DNA of 64,000 bases from Impatiens glandulifera (Eukaryota > Streptophyta > Magnoliopsida > Ericales > Balsaminaceae). Below the pieces are notes generated by a model. That model did not search any database and was not told the origin of the DNA. It saw only the letters and a list, made by a program, of their open reading frames with translations. The translations under genes were made by a program, and so were the position numbers. The DNA lies in assembly GCF_907164915.1 (NCBI RefSeq), contig NC_061866.1:43960320-44024319 (forward strand). The letters are read 5' to 3'. Below, piece by piece: positions 1-12,693 of the stretch (within the stretch, counting starts at the first letter, position 1; every line of letters begins with the position of its first letter).

Positions 1-157
1 TTATAAAAAAGCCATTTTAATAAGGAAATATTCAAAACTAAAATTATTTTGATACAAAAATAAGAAGTTTGATGTTAACATGTAGAAATGATGAACGGAA
101 AATATACCATTATAAATTTTGCTTCATTTAACTCTTTGATCTATTTTGGGGTTGCAG

Positions 158-1170
158 ACATGCATGTGTTTGATTTGAAGCTTACGACAGATCCTTTGCG
201 TTTGGTGAGACTTGGGACCTCATTTATTATTGTTAACTCTTGCTTTGGGTTATTATCTAATGCTGGTTGGATTATTTTGCTTTAAACTATTTGTTAATCT
301 CATTGCAGAGTTAATCAGTGTATGGTTCTGTTTGAGACAAAATTGCTTTTACCATGATAACCATACAACATCCATTTTGGAGCAAATAAGATTTGGATCT
401 GCTGTAGCTGATAGTGTTGCCATGTCAGAACACTTCCATGGTGAGCTAATCATTATTGGTTTGGAACATATTTCCTTTCAATCTTACTATCTCAAATTTG
501 TAGTTCTTGTCTTGTTCTGTGTTAACTTTTGCTGTTTTGTAGATCACATTATATGCTCTAATTGTTTTTCTTTAAATAGGAAGTAAGAAAAGAAAAAGTT
601 GGAATGTTCTAGCCTGTGCAAGTGTCTGTTCTCGATTTTAGAGATGGTAGATAGAATGACCATGTAATGTATTTTCAATAAGGTTGTTTGTAAATAATAG
701 TAACTACAACCGACCATTTACATTTTTGTTGTGAAGGGAGATGACAAATTTGTACTTCAGTGCTTCTCTCTGGAACTCTTAGTGAATGAAATTAACCTGG
801 CCAGGATTGTAAGTTATCTGAACATTGGCTTGTTTTTTCACACGCTCTTGATGTCCTGTGAGATATTTAGAACTATATATAGGGAGGCTATTATTTTTTA
901 GGTTTCATTCTTGTTGTTTCCATGAGTTATTTTATCATATTCCATTCTGATGAATCATCATTTGAATTATTTTTTAAAGAGTGTCAATTTTGATATGTAT
1001 TTGTGCCAAGGCTTTTGTTACACATTTTCATCTTGTTCATGGTTCTAACATTTGACCTATTCACATAATTTGATTAACCTTTAGGAAACACTTTCTGTGT
1101 AGATAATGCATTCACGTTGGACAGAGGTTACTCAACAGGAGCCATGCCAGCTTCTACAAAACGGTCCTGA
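158..1170 (+). CDS. Possible 3' end of an unrecognised split gene
   Basis: I do not recognise this gene. Three exon-like blocks can be chained: 158-204, 311-440 and 1085-1170. The block 311-440 is open, ends ...AMSEHFH with one leftover G before a GTGAGC donor, and that G completes a Gly codon with the GA that starts 1085 after a TTAG acceptor. The last block reads NTFCVDNAFTLDRG... and closes with TGA at 1168-1170. The junction between the first two blocks works only with the second AG of a tandem CAGAG acceptor, so it is weaker. The 5' part lies outside the window. No domain is visible. Other open exon-like stretches (1774-1858, 2058-2179) could mean alternative or further exons. Splice phase is the only support, so confidence is low. 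Confidence 0.33.
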
Positions 1171-4100
1171 TTCCATGACCCTTTCTTTGATAGATATGGT
1201 ACTGTGTATTAATTCTGACAAATGTTTACTCAAAGGAATTAAGAGAATGTATATTTAGTTGAACTTAAGAAGGTTTAATTACTTTGCAATTGAAATTATT
1301 CCTGCCATCCTAATGATCAAGAGGAACCCACCGAGGTCATGGCAATGAGGTGTTGTGCTAGCCTCCTCCATGGAAAAAACCCTGGTCTCAGAAAAAAGAA
1401 GATAAAGAGGAATTCTTAATGCAGAGTTTGATTGAAAGTCACCAATATTGCTTAAAGATTAACTATTTGATCATTTCCAACTTTAGAATAGGTTCTTTCA
1501 AGTGTTTCCATGCCCTTTATCTCTTTTGTTCTTCCATCTCCTTATCTGTAGTCAGATATAGTCATCAGTTGTACAAGAGCTGTCCCTCTATTTAAAACTC
1601 CATGATGAACCCCTTTTTCAGTTTAGAAGTGATGAAACTTATAAATTTTGGAACACCAGGTCTACAGACTACATGGTATTGAAATAGTATCCCCTTCTAC
1701 TAAGATGCCTGTTACGGCTTTTAGTAGATTACACTTTTTTTTCCTTTTCCATAGTCCATGATGTTGTGTTCAGGTAAGGAGTTGGCTAAGGGATCAAGTG
1801 AAGCAACTGAGGGAGCCATTTATCTTGTTCCAGACAAAACATTTTAATCAAGAATACGTTTGTTGCTTACTATCAAAGGGTATAACCAACTAGCTTGATT
1901 GATTCTGTCTGTTGTTTTCTGCCAAATTCAGATGGGAGAATTAAAGGGATTCGAGAGCAAGGGAATTTTTTGTTCATATTTCAGGTTCCTTTTTTTCCAT
2001 TATTAATCATGAATTAAAAGCTATGTGGATGTTCCTGCTCCTTTAGCCAACAAAATGTTCTACTCTCAAAGGAACAATCGTCTAAGGAACACTTTCATGA
2101 ATCAGTGAATCCAACAGTGTTGTCTGGAAACTCAATGATGATGTCACATACTTCATCCCTTAAGAATGATCTGGAAAATGGTATATTTTCTTAATTTTAC
2201 TTCCATTTATTGTTACATACTAGGGTTTCATTGTTAATAGGCCAAGACCAGGTTAGTTAACCTAATTAGATATGATTGGAATAAATAGAGTAGTTAGCTT
2301 ACACTAATGTTATTCTTAACCCGCCCAGGTAGCATAAGTGGAAAAAGTATTGACCTAAGAGACTAATCATATGCGATTAACATGCCAAAACTTTAATCAT
2401 AACCAAATGGAATGATCTGTAGGAAATTAACTAAATTTCTTATCGGGATGGCTAGCATCAATCAAACCTGACACTTATATAAGATCCAATCAAATGGACA
2501 AACAATTAAAAGAAAATGTATTGTTTGCTAAGGTCCTGAGTAACAATATATGATGTAATTATGGACAGATGGATACAGCTGTTGATTGGGCCACTAAGAG
2601 TCTTATGTTGGTTGGTCTTGATATTTTTTGCATAATCAATGAGAGTAATACTTGTACAATTAATAAATAGTGTTAATCTTTTAGCCGCAGGAAGAAGTTA
2701 AGGCTGTTAACAATATTATTTAATTATTGTTCGGTTGAACTTTTAGGAAAGCAATGTGTGTTTATGTGCCTTAAAAATTTTAAAGCCTAGCCTTTTGTAT
2801 AGAAGAGGAGTTGGATGGATACCTAACAAGAGGATGCAAACACAATTACTAGTTATAATAACTTGTGTGGATGGGATTCGACCAAAACTTGCTTAGAAAA
2901 TTATGCAATAATCAATCATCAAGCCTTTTATTTTGGACTAATATTTCCTCTTTAGTCTTGGTAGGATGATTAAAAATAGACTTGACCTTTCAATTTTTAT
3001 CCACCATTCATTTTCTTTTCCACTTTTGCTTATTTCTCTTCTATAATTCACTTGGGAAAGTTCTTACTTTTCCCCTTTGGACTCACTTGATAAAGTAAAC
3101 TTCATAAAAGAAATTACCACTTAGATCACATCGGTTGTGGTCAATTTAGTAAGAATATAAATTCAGGTTAGCAGGGTTTATTTCTGGGGAGGTGGTTAGG
3201 GTTAGACCCTTTGTCATTATAGCTATGGTTTATTTGAAATTGAAACCAGATTGACCCACAAAGTTATTTCTTCTCCCTTTCTATTCTCATGGTGAGTGCA
3301 AATGTAATGAACGTGCACTAGCTTCTTTTTTTTTTTATATATATATTTTTTATATTGGTAGTGGTCCTTTGATGAGTTAATAATCTATGCCCAGAAAAGG
3401 AGTGGCAGATGTGGAAAGCTCCTTAGCCTTTTTCAACAAATTTCTTTTTCTTTTTAACACTTTTTGTATTTGTAAAAGCACTTTGTTTTAGTGCTGACAA
3501 AACAAAGAGTGGCTACTTGAAAAGTTTAGTCCTTTCTTAATAATGAAACTTCGTCTCCAAGGGGAGAATTGTTTTTAAGGTAGGGATGACAATGAGGTGG
3601 ATCAATCAAGACGGAGAGTGGACTTACTATCCACGCCCTGTTCTATTTTAAATAAATAATCGTGTTAACTTTTCGAGAATAAATTTAAGTTAAAAAAATG
3701 TTTTTTCACATATTCTAAGTAAATAAATACTAATAATATGATAAGAGTAATGATGTATACAGTTGTTTGATGACACTCTAATAAGACACAAAGGCCATTC
3801 CTTCCTTATTACTCTCATTAAGAGCCATGACCACAAGCACATTCTTTGTCTACCTCATGTGGTCATGTCTTCTCTATTCTTTCTTGCACTTTTCATTTGT
3901 TTATATATAATAAGTAACACTATTGCACTTTTTATTTATTTAATCTCTCATCTAATCAAGGATTTAAATTTGGATGACAATGCATAATTCTTTTATATAG
4001 TAATTTACTTTTTGACAAAACAGAAAGAAAATGATAACCTTTCACCCTCAAACCAACAACAAGCTAATGATGCTGTTGAAGACTGCCATGACTAAATTAT

Positions 4101-5710
4101 GTTTGGGTCACTCATTATGCCTTTCCTATTGAAAACCCCAAAAAAATTATTTTTATTAATGAAATAAATACATTATTTATATTTATTTAAAATCCCTTTT
4201 TTATTTTCTTTAGACCAGCCAGCCAGCTAACATGCATTTAATTTATTGCTCTCATCAATTATTCCGACATATATGTATTATTATCAGTCTCTTATAATTC
4301 ATTTATCTATATTTTATTATATATGGTAAACATTTATCTATATTATTAAAAACAGAAATATTATGGTTGAAGCCTGTTTGTTTTTACGGTTATTATTATT
4401 ACTTTAACATTATTATGTATTAAAGTTTTTTATTTTTAAAAGACTTTTTCATCATTATAATGGGTCACATCAAAACGTGGGAAACCTAATATCAACACTA
4501 TTATGATGTTGATTTTACAGAAGTATCAACAATTATTATTAGGTAATTGTTGATGCGAGTAATGAAATTTTGAAATATTTGTTGAACATTTATTAAATGA
4601 AGACTTTTGAAGTTAGTGGGCAAAGTAGATAAATATGACTTTGGTTGCTTTGTTTATAATTCATTTGTCAGAAATATATAAAAACGAAATAGTTGGATGG
4701 CTGTTTGATATAGCGTTAGAATTATTTTATTTTTTATTTTTTTTAGAACGTTGAGTTTTGCTATAGCCCGTAAATACACTTAATTATTTAATTAAACGTT
4801 AAATTTGTCTGAATCCAGAACCTTAGTCTCGTTAAATTAAATATATATATATATATAAATAAATAAACAAACAAATGGTTAATGTGTGTTATTTTTTTTA
4901 AAGAATAATACATCATTATAATAGAAAAACTTGGACTGAAAATAAATCTTAAAATATGATTGTAGATAAGCAAATATATTTTAAGGAAATATAATTATCT
5001 AATAGATTAAAGGTGAATAGATATGAGATGAGATGATGCCACATCAGCACCATGTCACAAAGATATATGCCACGCCATCATTCATTGCACATTCACAAAT
5101 ACTTAACTCCTAAATAGTAGGAATAATTAAAATAGTTTATCTATTAATTCAAACATTTTTGTAATTATCGATAAATCTATACTTTACACACATGAACATT
5201 TGACTACGCATTACTATTAGGTTAATTAATGAAAAAAAATGAAGTCTCTCAAAACAATATCTTATGACTTATTTTTTCAGGGTGACACAGAATACCCAAC
5301 CCTTTTCAATTAAAAAAAAGTTAATTATTTGCAAGTTTTGAACAAAGAATTTAAAATTCTTTAATAACATATTAACAAAACTATATATATTTTTTCATTT
5401 TAACTCATACAAAATATATTAATGTATTTTTTTATAAATAAAATTGTTTTTGATAAAAAAAATCACAATTCTTATGAGATGTGAAATAAGTGAGATAGAC
5501 TTTAACCAACTTTATTTTCTTTTTTATCAAAATTTATTTATTTATAGTAAAAATTGAATATTGTATTTTTTTTATGTAAGATTGTTTATCACTTAAATTA
5601 TCTTTATGATTTATTTATCTACCATTCTTAGCTACCTTAATTACTAATTTGAAAACTTTCTAAAATAATTTTATTAGTCTAAATAAAAAACCTTTTAGGC
5701 CTTACTCTCA
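1171..5710. other. AT-rich gene-poor stretch
   Basis: No convincing gene. Two short open blocks flanked by AG and GT (1774-1858, with a VRSWLRDQVKQLREP-like reading, and 2058-2179, with an EQSSKEHFHESVNP-like reading) may be exons of the upstream gene or chance. A SINE-like trace at about 2325-2500 is listed separately. The rest is A/T homopolymer and short dinucleotide runs. Confidence 0.5.
2325..2500 (+). repeat. Degenerate tRNA-derived SINE-like trace
   Basis: The block at about 2330 contains TAGCATAAGTGG, which fits an RNA polymerase III A box, followed by a GTATTGACCTAAGAGACTA segment typical of plant tRNA-derived SINEs. A clear B box and a terminal T run are not visible, so this is at best a decayed copy. 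Confidence 0.22.
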
Positions 5711-6144
5711 TAGTTTTGAAATCCGACCTGATTATCAACTCGGTTAGGGCTGGATCACCAATTTGCTAGTTCAATTGGTTCAACCAATAAGTTTCATATA
5801 ATAATAAAATAATTAAAAAAAATAACAAAAATTTATCAAATTATTTATACAAAGTGATCAAAATTCAAAATATAAGTGGGAATCTAACGAGAAATCGATA
5901 ATCTACTGACATGAAATTAGAAATAAATAAACTCAGAAACCAAAAAACAGGGAGGGAGAAACTGAGAGCAATAAGTGAGAAGAAAAGAAGTGAAAATATA
6001 ATAAACTTGTTGGGTTAACTCGTGCTGCCGGATTTCCGGTTCAATTGGATTGATTATATCTCCGATTTTTTGATCGACCTAACTGGTTTGACGACTGGTT
6101 CACCGGGTTTGCCGATTCGACCGGCGAGCCGGGTTTCAAAACTA
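5711..6144. mobile_element. Short terminal-inverted-repeat element (MITE-like)
   Basis: The left end TAGTTTTGAAATCCGAC and the right end, which on the other strand reads TAGTTTTGAAACCCGGC, form imperfect inverted repeats about 430 bp apart. The interior has repeated GGTTCAATTGG / GGTTCACCGGG motifs and no coding capacity. This matches the general form of a non-autonomous DNA transposon. A target-site duplication is not obvious, so the superfamily is not assigned. Confidence 0.5.
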
Positions 6145-7698
6145 GGTTATCCATATTTTTTATGAAAAAGTTAAATTTTTATTTGATTTAAAGATGATTT
6201 ATTGATTATTATGTAATAATTAAAATTACCTTAAAAATTATTGTGACATGAAATCAATTATGAAGATTTGTTGTTTGGCTTGTGTAGAGATTGACAACAA
6301 CTTGTTCTATGCCAGCTGTACCCTGCTCTATGCAAAAGTACCATCTGATATAGACATCAATTTTTTTTAATATATTTTAACTAAAATATCTACAAATATC
6401 CCAAATTATACTTATTTATTTTCTCTGGAAGAAAATGACATGCAAATGCAATTTTATATATGAGCCTATTATTATTATTATAAAAAGTTATTCAATAATT
6501 TAAAAAATCATTTTTATAGTAAAATTGTTATAATTTAAATCACAATCTATGGTAATATAAAAAAGCAACCATATCTCAAACAAAACTTTTTAATTTTAAT
6601 TTTAGTTATAATAAATTGTGATAAAAATATAAATAGGCACAATAATTATATATACTTAGTCATAGTCTAATATGGTCTATTATTGTCTCAAGTCAACCTA
6701 ACCTTTCATTATTTTAAAACACCATTATAATTTTATTAGGCATAAATAAAAGATTTTTCATGGTGAATGTTTAAAGACATGTATATGTAAAATATAATTT
6801 TATAAAATTTAAGTGACATCTTTTATGTATTTTTAAAGTTCTATGACTTGTTTGCATGTATTTGTCAAAAATTTGAAGCCATTTTGTATTTTCATATTAA
6901 TATTTAATTTAATTATAAGAAAAAAAATATTAAAGTAGTTTTATTACAAAAAATAATAATTTTGGAATAAGTTACTAGTCTATTTCCATTAAAAAAGTCA
7001 ACAAGAGTTTGATTAACTCAATTAGTTAGTGTAAATTTAATTTAATACTAGAAACAATCTTCAAATTATTCTTAAAAATAATTTAAATTAATATAAAAAA
7101 ATTACTTACTACAGTATCAAAATTTTCACTGTTTGCTCACCCTATAGTTAACTAAAAATATTTATCTACCATATAAAATGAAAAAAATACTTTTATTTTT
7201 ATTATTTTTAAGACATAATTTTATCTATAAATATTAAATATATAAAATAATGCTTTTTAATAAGTCCATTATTTATCTTTAATGATGTGAATACGAATAA
7301 AATAAAAAATTACCCCTTTAAGAAGAGTTTTTAAAAATAATTAATTTTGATTATTCAAATAAGATTCACTCACTAGTGTTTATAATAAATATATATTTTA
7401 GGTCAAATATCGGTTTTAGTTGATTAAGTCTCGATTAAATCAATTTTTCCACTCAACTTCTTTTTCTATGGAATTTTTCAATTAACTTATCTCCCTTAAA
7501 ATACATAATACATAAGTAAAATATCTCTCAAATCTAGAAACTTAGATCCCAAGAATATATATATAATTATAATGGAAATTTAATTATTAGATTGAAAAAT
7601 AATTAAACAAGATCTCCCCTTCTCTTTTCACTTTCTTTTTTTTTTCTTTTTTTATAAAAGTTTGAAAATTAATCTCTGATCTCCCCTTCCCTTTTCAC

Positions 7699-7730
<32 letters not shown>

Positions 7731-8339
7731 AAGTTTGAAAATTAATCTCTCATAGACTTTCATACGACCTTTCTTCCTCACATGTCAGATTTGAGTTGAT
7801 ACTGTGTTTTTGTTCTGTACAACATTCTATTTAGTCGAATCGAAGTTGTCGTCTCAAATTTTATAATCCTCCAAATAATACTCCCAATTTTGATGGATCA
7901 TTTCTTTGAGTTCATGTCCCATCTCTTTTATTTGCAGCACAAGATATAGTGTTATCTGATTTGAAGTTATTTATCTAATAATTTTTTTTTGGAATTTATC
8001 TTTTATCTGAAATCTTTTGATTGACTTTTTATGAATTTTTCGCTATTTTGACCATATTCTTAAATGCTTAGTTATTATTTGATATTTTTTTTCTAGCTAT
8101 TAAACAATTCTTAGACAAATACTGCATTTTAGATAAAAAAAAATTGTTCTTAACACCACTTAATTAGTTTTCTTTCATTGGTTATCTTTGACCTTCATAG
8201 TTATGAACTTAACTCATATTTTTGATAAAATTTTAATTTTTGAAAATAAAATAAAATAAAAGAGTTTGTTATTCAGTCATTTTATCTTATCTTTTGTTTA
8301 TTGATTAGACAATATATTTTTCAGATCAATTAGCATTAG
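6145..8339. other. AT-rich intergenic stretch
   Basis: No gene seen. It holds A/T homopolymers, (TA)n runs and one local tandem duplication (7611-7750). Confidence 0.55.
7611..7750 (+). repeat. Tandem duplication of a poly-T-containing unit
   Basis: Two copies of a roughly 70-bp unit (7611-7677 and 7678-7750). Each starts GATCTCCCCTT, passes through a long T run and ends AAAAGTTTGAAAATTAATC. They differ mostly in T-run length. Confidence 0.8.
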
Positions 8340-8700
8340 TTCATATATATATATATAAATCTATATCTATATGTATGTATATTCAGCAATCCACCTCGAG
8401 GCGTAAAAGTGACAAAGAGTCTCTGATCACGCGCGTGAAGCCCTAGGAAGAAGCATTTCCAACACACTTGATTCTCTCTCCCCCTAATTTCTTTCCCCTT
8501 CTCTGTAGCGATTCTTCTCTGTTACCTAAAACTGATAATTCTCATATCTTCATTTCTGTTATTTAAACCCCTTTTTTATCTCGATTCTCGTCTTATCCAG
8601 TCAGTATGTATGTTTCTTTAGATCTATCTATCATCTTTTGAAGTGGGTTTGAGTCTTTATACACCATATTTGACTCACTGGTTCTAAAAAAGGATTGGAA
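8340..8700 (+). promoter_or_regulatory. Probable core promoter and 5' leader of the TLP gene
   Basis: A TATATATATATATAAAT stretch lies near 8345-8360. It is followed by a GC-richer segment (CTCGAGGCG, CACGCGCGTG) and a pyrimidine-rich leader (about 8465-8520) before the ATG at 8701. CACGCG is a known binding core for calmodulin-binding CAMTA factors, but its use here is inference. The exact transcription start and any leader intron cannot be fixed by eye. Confidence 0.4.
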
Positions 8701-10856
8701 ATGAAGTTCGGTTACGGGTTCAGATCGAGGTCATTGAGGGTTGTTCAAGACTGTTTTGTGGCGGCATCTGAACCGGCAGAGGTTGAGACAGATGCGATGA
8801 GTCAAAGTTGTTGGTCCAACATGCCGCCAGAATTGTTGAGGGAGGTTTTGATAAGGATTGAGGAATCGGAAAACAGATGGCCGTTTCGAAATAGTGTCGT
8901 TGCTTGTGCCGGAGTTTGTCGGAGTTGGAGAGAGATTATGAAGGAGATCGTCAAGATTCCTGAAGTTTCCGGCAAACTCACTTTTCCTATTTCGATTAAA
9001 CAGGTATGAACTTTCATCTTTAATCATCTCAAATTGTTTACCTAGGGTTAATTACTGTATTTTTAGAAAGTGGGTTCTTATCTGTATGCTGAGTTAACCC
9101 AGATTTCATATCTTGATTCATATGATGGGATTTATCAAGAACTTGTATGATGAATTAACAACAATTTTTGGGTCATGATTGATTTCTATGGTTTCTGCAG
9201 CCTGGTCCAAGAGGGCATCTTCTTCAGTGTTTCATTCGAAGGAATCGACCTACACAGACATACCATCTTTACCTGAATTTAACTCATGGTGAGCTAATTG
9301 ACCCCCAATTGATTTGTCCTGGTCTAGGCAGAGTTGTTATCATATATCTTAATTGTTCTATTTCTCTTGCAGCTTTAGCAGATGATGGTAAGTTTCTTCT
9401 TGCTGCTCAAAAAAGTAGGCATGCTACCTGCACTGACTATACGATCTCGTTAAACAATGACGATATTTCTCGAGGCAGCAGGACATATGTTGGAAAACTA
9501 AGGTCAATTCTTTGTGTTTATGGTTATCTAGTTTCTATATTACATTGGATGGATGTTAATATTGTTCATTATTCATTTGTGATCAGAGCAAATTTTCTGG
9601 GAACCAAGTTCACAGTATATGATGGTTGTCCCCCTCATACTGGAGCCAAATTGACCAAGAGCCACTCAACTAGGGTTTTTGGCTCGAAACAAGTGTCCCC
9701 TAGAGTGCCTTCGGGAAATTACCCTGTTTCTCATATCTCATATGAGTTGAATATGTTGGGATCCAGGTATAAAGACATCTAAGGCATTGTTGGATTTAGG
9801 GTTATTTGAATAACCAAGTGATTATTTATTTCCAAATAAATATATATTTTCATTTGGAATATTTTAGTATTTTGGTTGATAATGTGATTGATGAGTAGAT
9901 TGTTAATTGGGTATTGAGTTAATTGAAATTGATCTCAAATAGCCCACATCAAACAAGGCCTAATTGCTCGGTTTGTGTTGCTTTTTGTTAATAACAAATG
10001 AGGCCTGATTTGATGAGGGGTTATTTGGGATTTTTTCCCCCCAAATAATCCACTATCCATTCTACCATTATATCATTCAAATCATCGATTAAAATACCAA
10101 TTAACCCTTTGTTTTCTAAGATATTTCAAAATATTAAATAATCAACACATTTTTGTTCATTTTACCCAAACAATCCAGAAATCTTTCAAATAACTCCACA
10201 TCAAACAATGCCTCAAGTGTTCTCATTGTAACATTTGAGATCTTGCATTGTATTGGTTTTCTTATTCATGTGGACGATGCAATATTTGCGATTTCTACAG
10301 TTTTAATGAATTTTCCAAATGTAAGAACGATACATTTCCATGATAAAAAAGCAGGGGTCCAAGAAGAATGAACTGTATCATGGACGCTATACCCGTCTCA
10401 GCAATTGGACCAGGTGGTGTGGCTCCAACACAAACAGAGTTCACTCGCACCAACAATGACTTATTTCCTTCTGTCCCATTTTTCCGATCAAAATCAAAAA
10501 GTGCAGTAACAACAGATTCGTCTTCTTTGAGGAGTCCCTTGTTTGTTCCTGGGGAAGGACCACTGGTTCTGAGAAACAAGTCACCCAGATGGCACGAACA
10601 GCTTCAATGCTGGTGCTTGAACTTTCATGGGCGGGTAACAGTTGCTTCGGTTAAAAACTTTCAATTGGTAGCATCAGCAGCATCAGCTAATTCAGAGGAT
10701 GGGCATACTAGCGGGTCTGAACAGGAAGTGGTTATTCTCCAGTTTGGGAAAGTAGGGAAGGATTTATTTACGATGGATTATAGATATCCAATTTCAGCAT
10801 TTCAGGCATTTGCTATATGCCTGAGTAGTTTTGACACGAAGATTGCTTGCGAATAG
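8701..10856 (+). CDS. Tubby-like F-box protein (TLP), five exons, 400 aa
   Basis: Exons are 8701-9003, 9201-9288, 9373-9502, 9587-9766 and 10355-10856. All introns are GT-AG, phases are consistent, and the sum is 400 codons plus TAG. Residues about 36-84 form an F-box ([19 protein letters not shown], then [14 protein letters not shown]). The Tub domain runs from about residue 90 to the end, with the plant TLP signatures [42 protein letters not shown] and a C-terminus ending [10 protein letters not shown]. In plants such proteins join SCF ubiquitin ligases through the F-box, and the Tub domain binds phosphoinositides at the plasma membrane. Several affect ABA and stress responses. Length is normal and no lesion is seen. 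The ATG at 8701 is chosen because the only upstream in-frame alternative is a TTG. Family is certain; the paralogue is not. Confidence 0.95.
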
Positions 10857-10875
10857 GTTCTTTCTCAACTTACAG

Positions 10876-10971
10876 GTATATGAATATGATCAGTCGATTT
10901 TCTGTTATTATCACCTAATGACTTCCCATTTTTACTAAATCTACTCTCCTCCTTGAACCGTTTGATTTCAG
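10876..10971 (+). other. Possible 3' UTR intron of the TLP gene
   Basis: Twenty bases after the TLP stop, TTACAG/GTATAT gives a donor, and TTTGATTTCAG at 10961-10971 gives a good acceptor. This is inferred from splice signals only. Confidence 0.4.
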
Positions 10972-11156
10972 GTCTTCATGGTTCAAACGAGAGGTGGAGA
11001 AAGCCGAAAGGAGCTTGTTCTGTTGTTGTACTATGGAGTTTGCTGCTTTTTTATATTATATGGTTGATTGTTTTTGTATTTGTACATAAAATGTTTGTGT
11101 TTTTATTTGTGCCTTATCTTCGAAATGGGAAAACTAATACTATCATGCGAAACTAA

Positions 11157-12335
11157 GTTCTTAGAGGACTTTGTATTTTATGGAATGAACCTTCACTAGA
11201 TCTTAATTGTTTATTTTTATTTTTATTTTCCTACTCACTTTTCTCTAATTTTGGGGCTCTAAGCCAATGGCAAAATGCAGATACAATAGTAATATGTTAT
11301 ATTGCTCAAATGTTTGAATGAAGCAAATGAAATCTAAGAATGGCAAAATTTTGGAACAGAGTAATCAATTGAGCTAAGTTAAATCTTAGGGGGACCAGTA
11401 CGATATATTGTAACATTTTGTTTATCCTGATTTCGGTATAATACCGTTATTCTTAAAAAAAACTATTTTAGTATTAGAGCGTACTTCGTGGAAAAGTAGA
11501 TTTGTCGAAGACAAACGTAGGCGATTGATTAAACTGTAAAAATGAGTTAAATTTGTTTGGAAAATAAAATTAATTTGTTAATATAGTTATAAATAAGAGT
11601 TTAATTATTTATAATTTTATTAGTAATTATTTATTTATTTAATTATATATAATTTTAATTTATAAATATTATTTATGTATATACTGAAATATTAAAATTT
11701 TGAAAAACTTGTACAAATAATTTTCGGTATCTATCCTAAGTAATTTTTATTTATTTAACTTGTTATATTTTATGCTATATTAAAATCATATAATAATTTT
11801 ATTATTATAATTAACTAGTTTAGTCTAGTTGGTTAAATACTATAATAATGTTTATTATGATCGTAAATTCAAATTTAGTAGAATAAGTTTTTTTTTTTTA
11901 AAAAAGGTTTGGTTGAGTAAGTGTAAAAAAGAAAATTTAGGGACAGGGAGAGGGTGACCCTTTCGGCTGCCTAGCGGACCTCATCCCAGGTCGGCCCTGC
12001 ATACACCCATCAGTACGGTTTTTTCGATTTATCAAAAAAATTCGACGAGGATATAATATTTTCTCCCGTCCTTAGTTAAATATAAATATTTTTTAAATAT
12101 ATAAAGTTAGTTTGAACCTATATAATCTCGCTTCAATTTAAAGTGTTCTAAATATTTGATTTCTTAAGAATCTCTCTTGACACAAAAACTATTTTAATGA
12201 GTTTAAATTTAAATATAACTGATATCAACAATAATATTATTTTTTTAAGATCATTTCTAGTGTAAATGAATTATAGAGTAAAAGTTCATTGTAAAGAAAC
12301 ACTAAATTAAATGTTATGAGAACTTAAGGGTTTTA
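11157..12335. other. Intergenic stretch between TLP and the extensin array
   Basis: AT-rich with no gene. A GC-richer island at about 11940-12000 (CTTTCGGCTGCCTAGC...) has no open frame of interest and may be a transposon fragment. A SINE-like trace lies at 11808-11935. Confidence 0.5.
11808..11935 (+). repeat. Decayed tRNA-derived SINE-like sequence
   Basis: TAGTCTAGTTGG fits a polymerase III A box, and about 40 bp later AAATTCAAATT resembles a degraded B box. A T-rich then A-rich run follows (about 11888-11905). No target duplication was confirmed. Confidence 0.28.
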
Positions 12336-12656
12336 GCCCATGTATTCACTAGTCTCTTCTCACCTTTGTTTTATGTTTAATCTAAACTAATTATTGTTTT
12401 GTTAATGAGAATACCTATAATTAGAGGACAATGAGAATGACTTGTGTCCCACTAAGAACAAATGCTTGGTTTCCATTTTAGGGTAACCCTCTATCTCTGT
12501 GGTTTTTATTTTATTTTATTTGGACAATGTATGCACGTCTTATAAATAATAAACCTATCACCACCTAAGTAATCTAAATGCAAAATTTTAAATTAAATTA
12601 TCTAATGACAAATAATTTAAAACTGTCAAATTTGATATGGAATGTCACTATATATT
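12336..12656 (+). promoter_or_regulatory. Promoter of EXT-a with shared extensin upstream block
   Basis: It carries the block found before every extensin here: GAGAATACCTATAATTAGAG, then GACTTGTGTCCCACTAAG, then GCACGTCTTATA. The TATA box is at 12649-12655, about 40 bp before the ATG. Confidence 0.7.
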
Positions 12657-12693
12657 GGATGTGAACTACCATTGGCAAGGCATTCCCTTCATC

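Noticed and set aside
3763..3987. 74-codon ORF with hydrophobic stretches
   Set aside because: AT-rich chance ORF with no flanking gene signals or recognisable motif.
8695..8700. Alternative TTG start two codons before the TLP ATG
   Set aside because: ATG at 8701 is the normal eukaryotic start.
12637..12693. Upstream in-frame start of EXT-a (and similar extensions in EXT-b, -c, -e)
   Set aside because: These codons overlap or directly follow the TATA box and would not be in the mRNA. The later ATG is immediately followed by a normal signal peptide.
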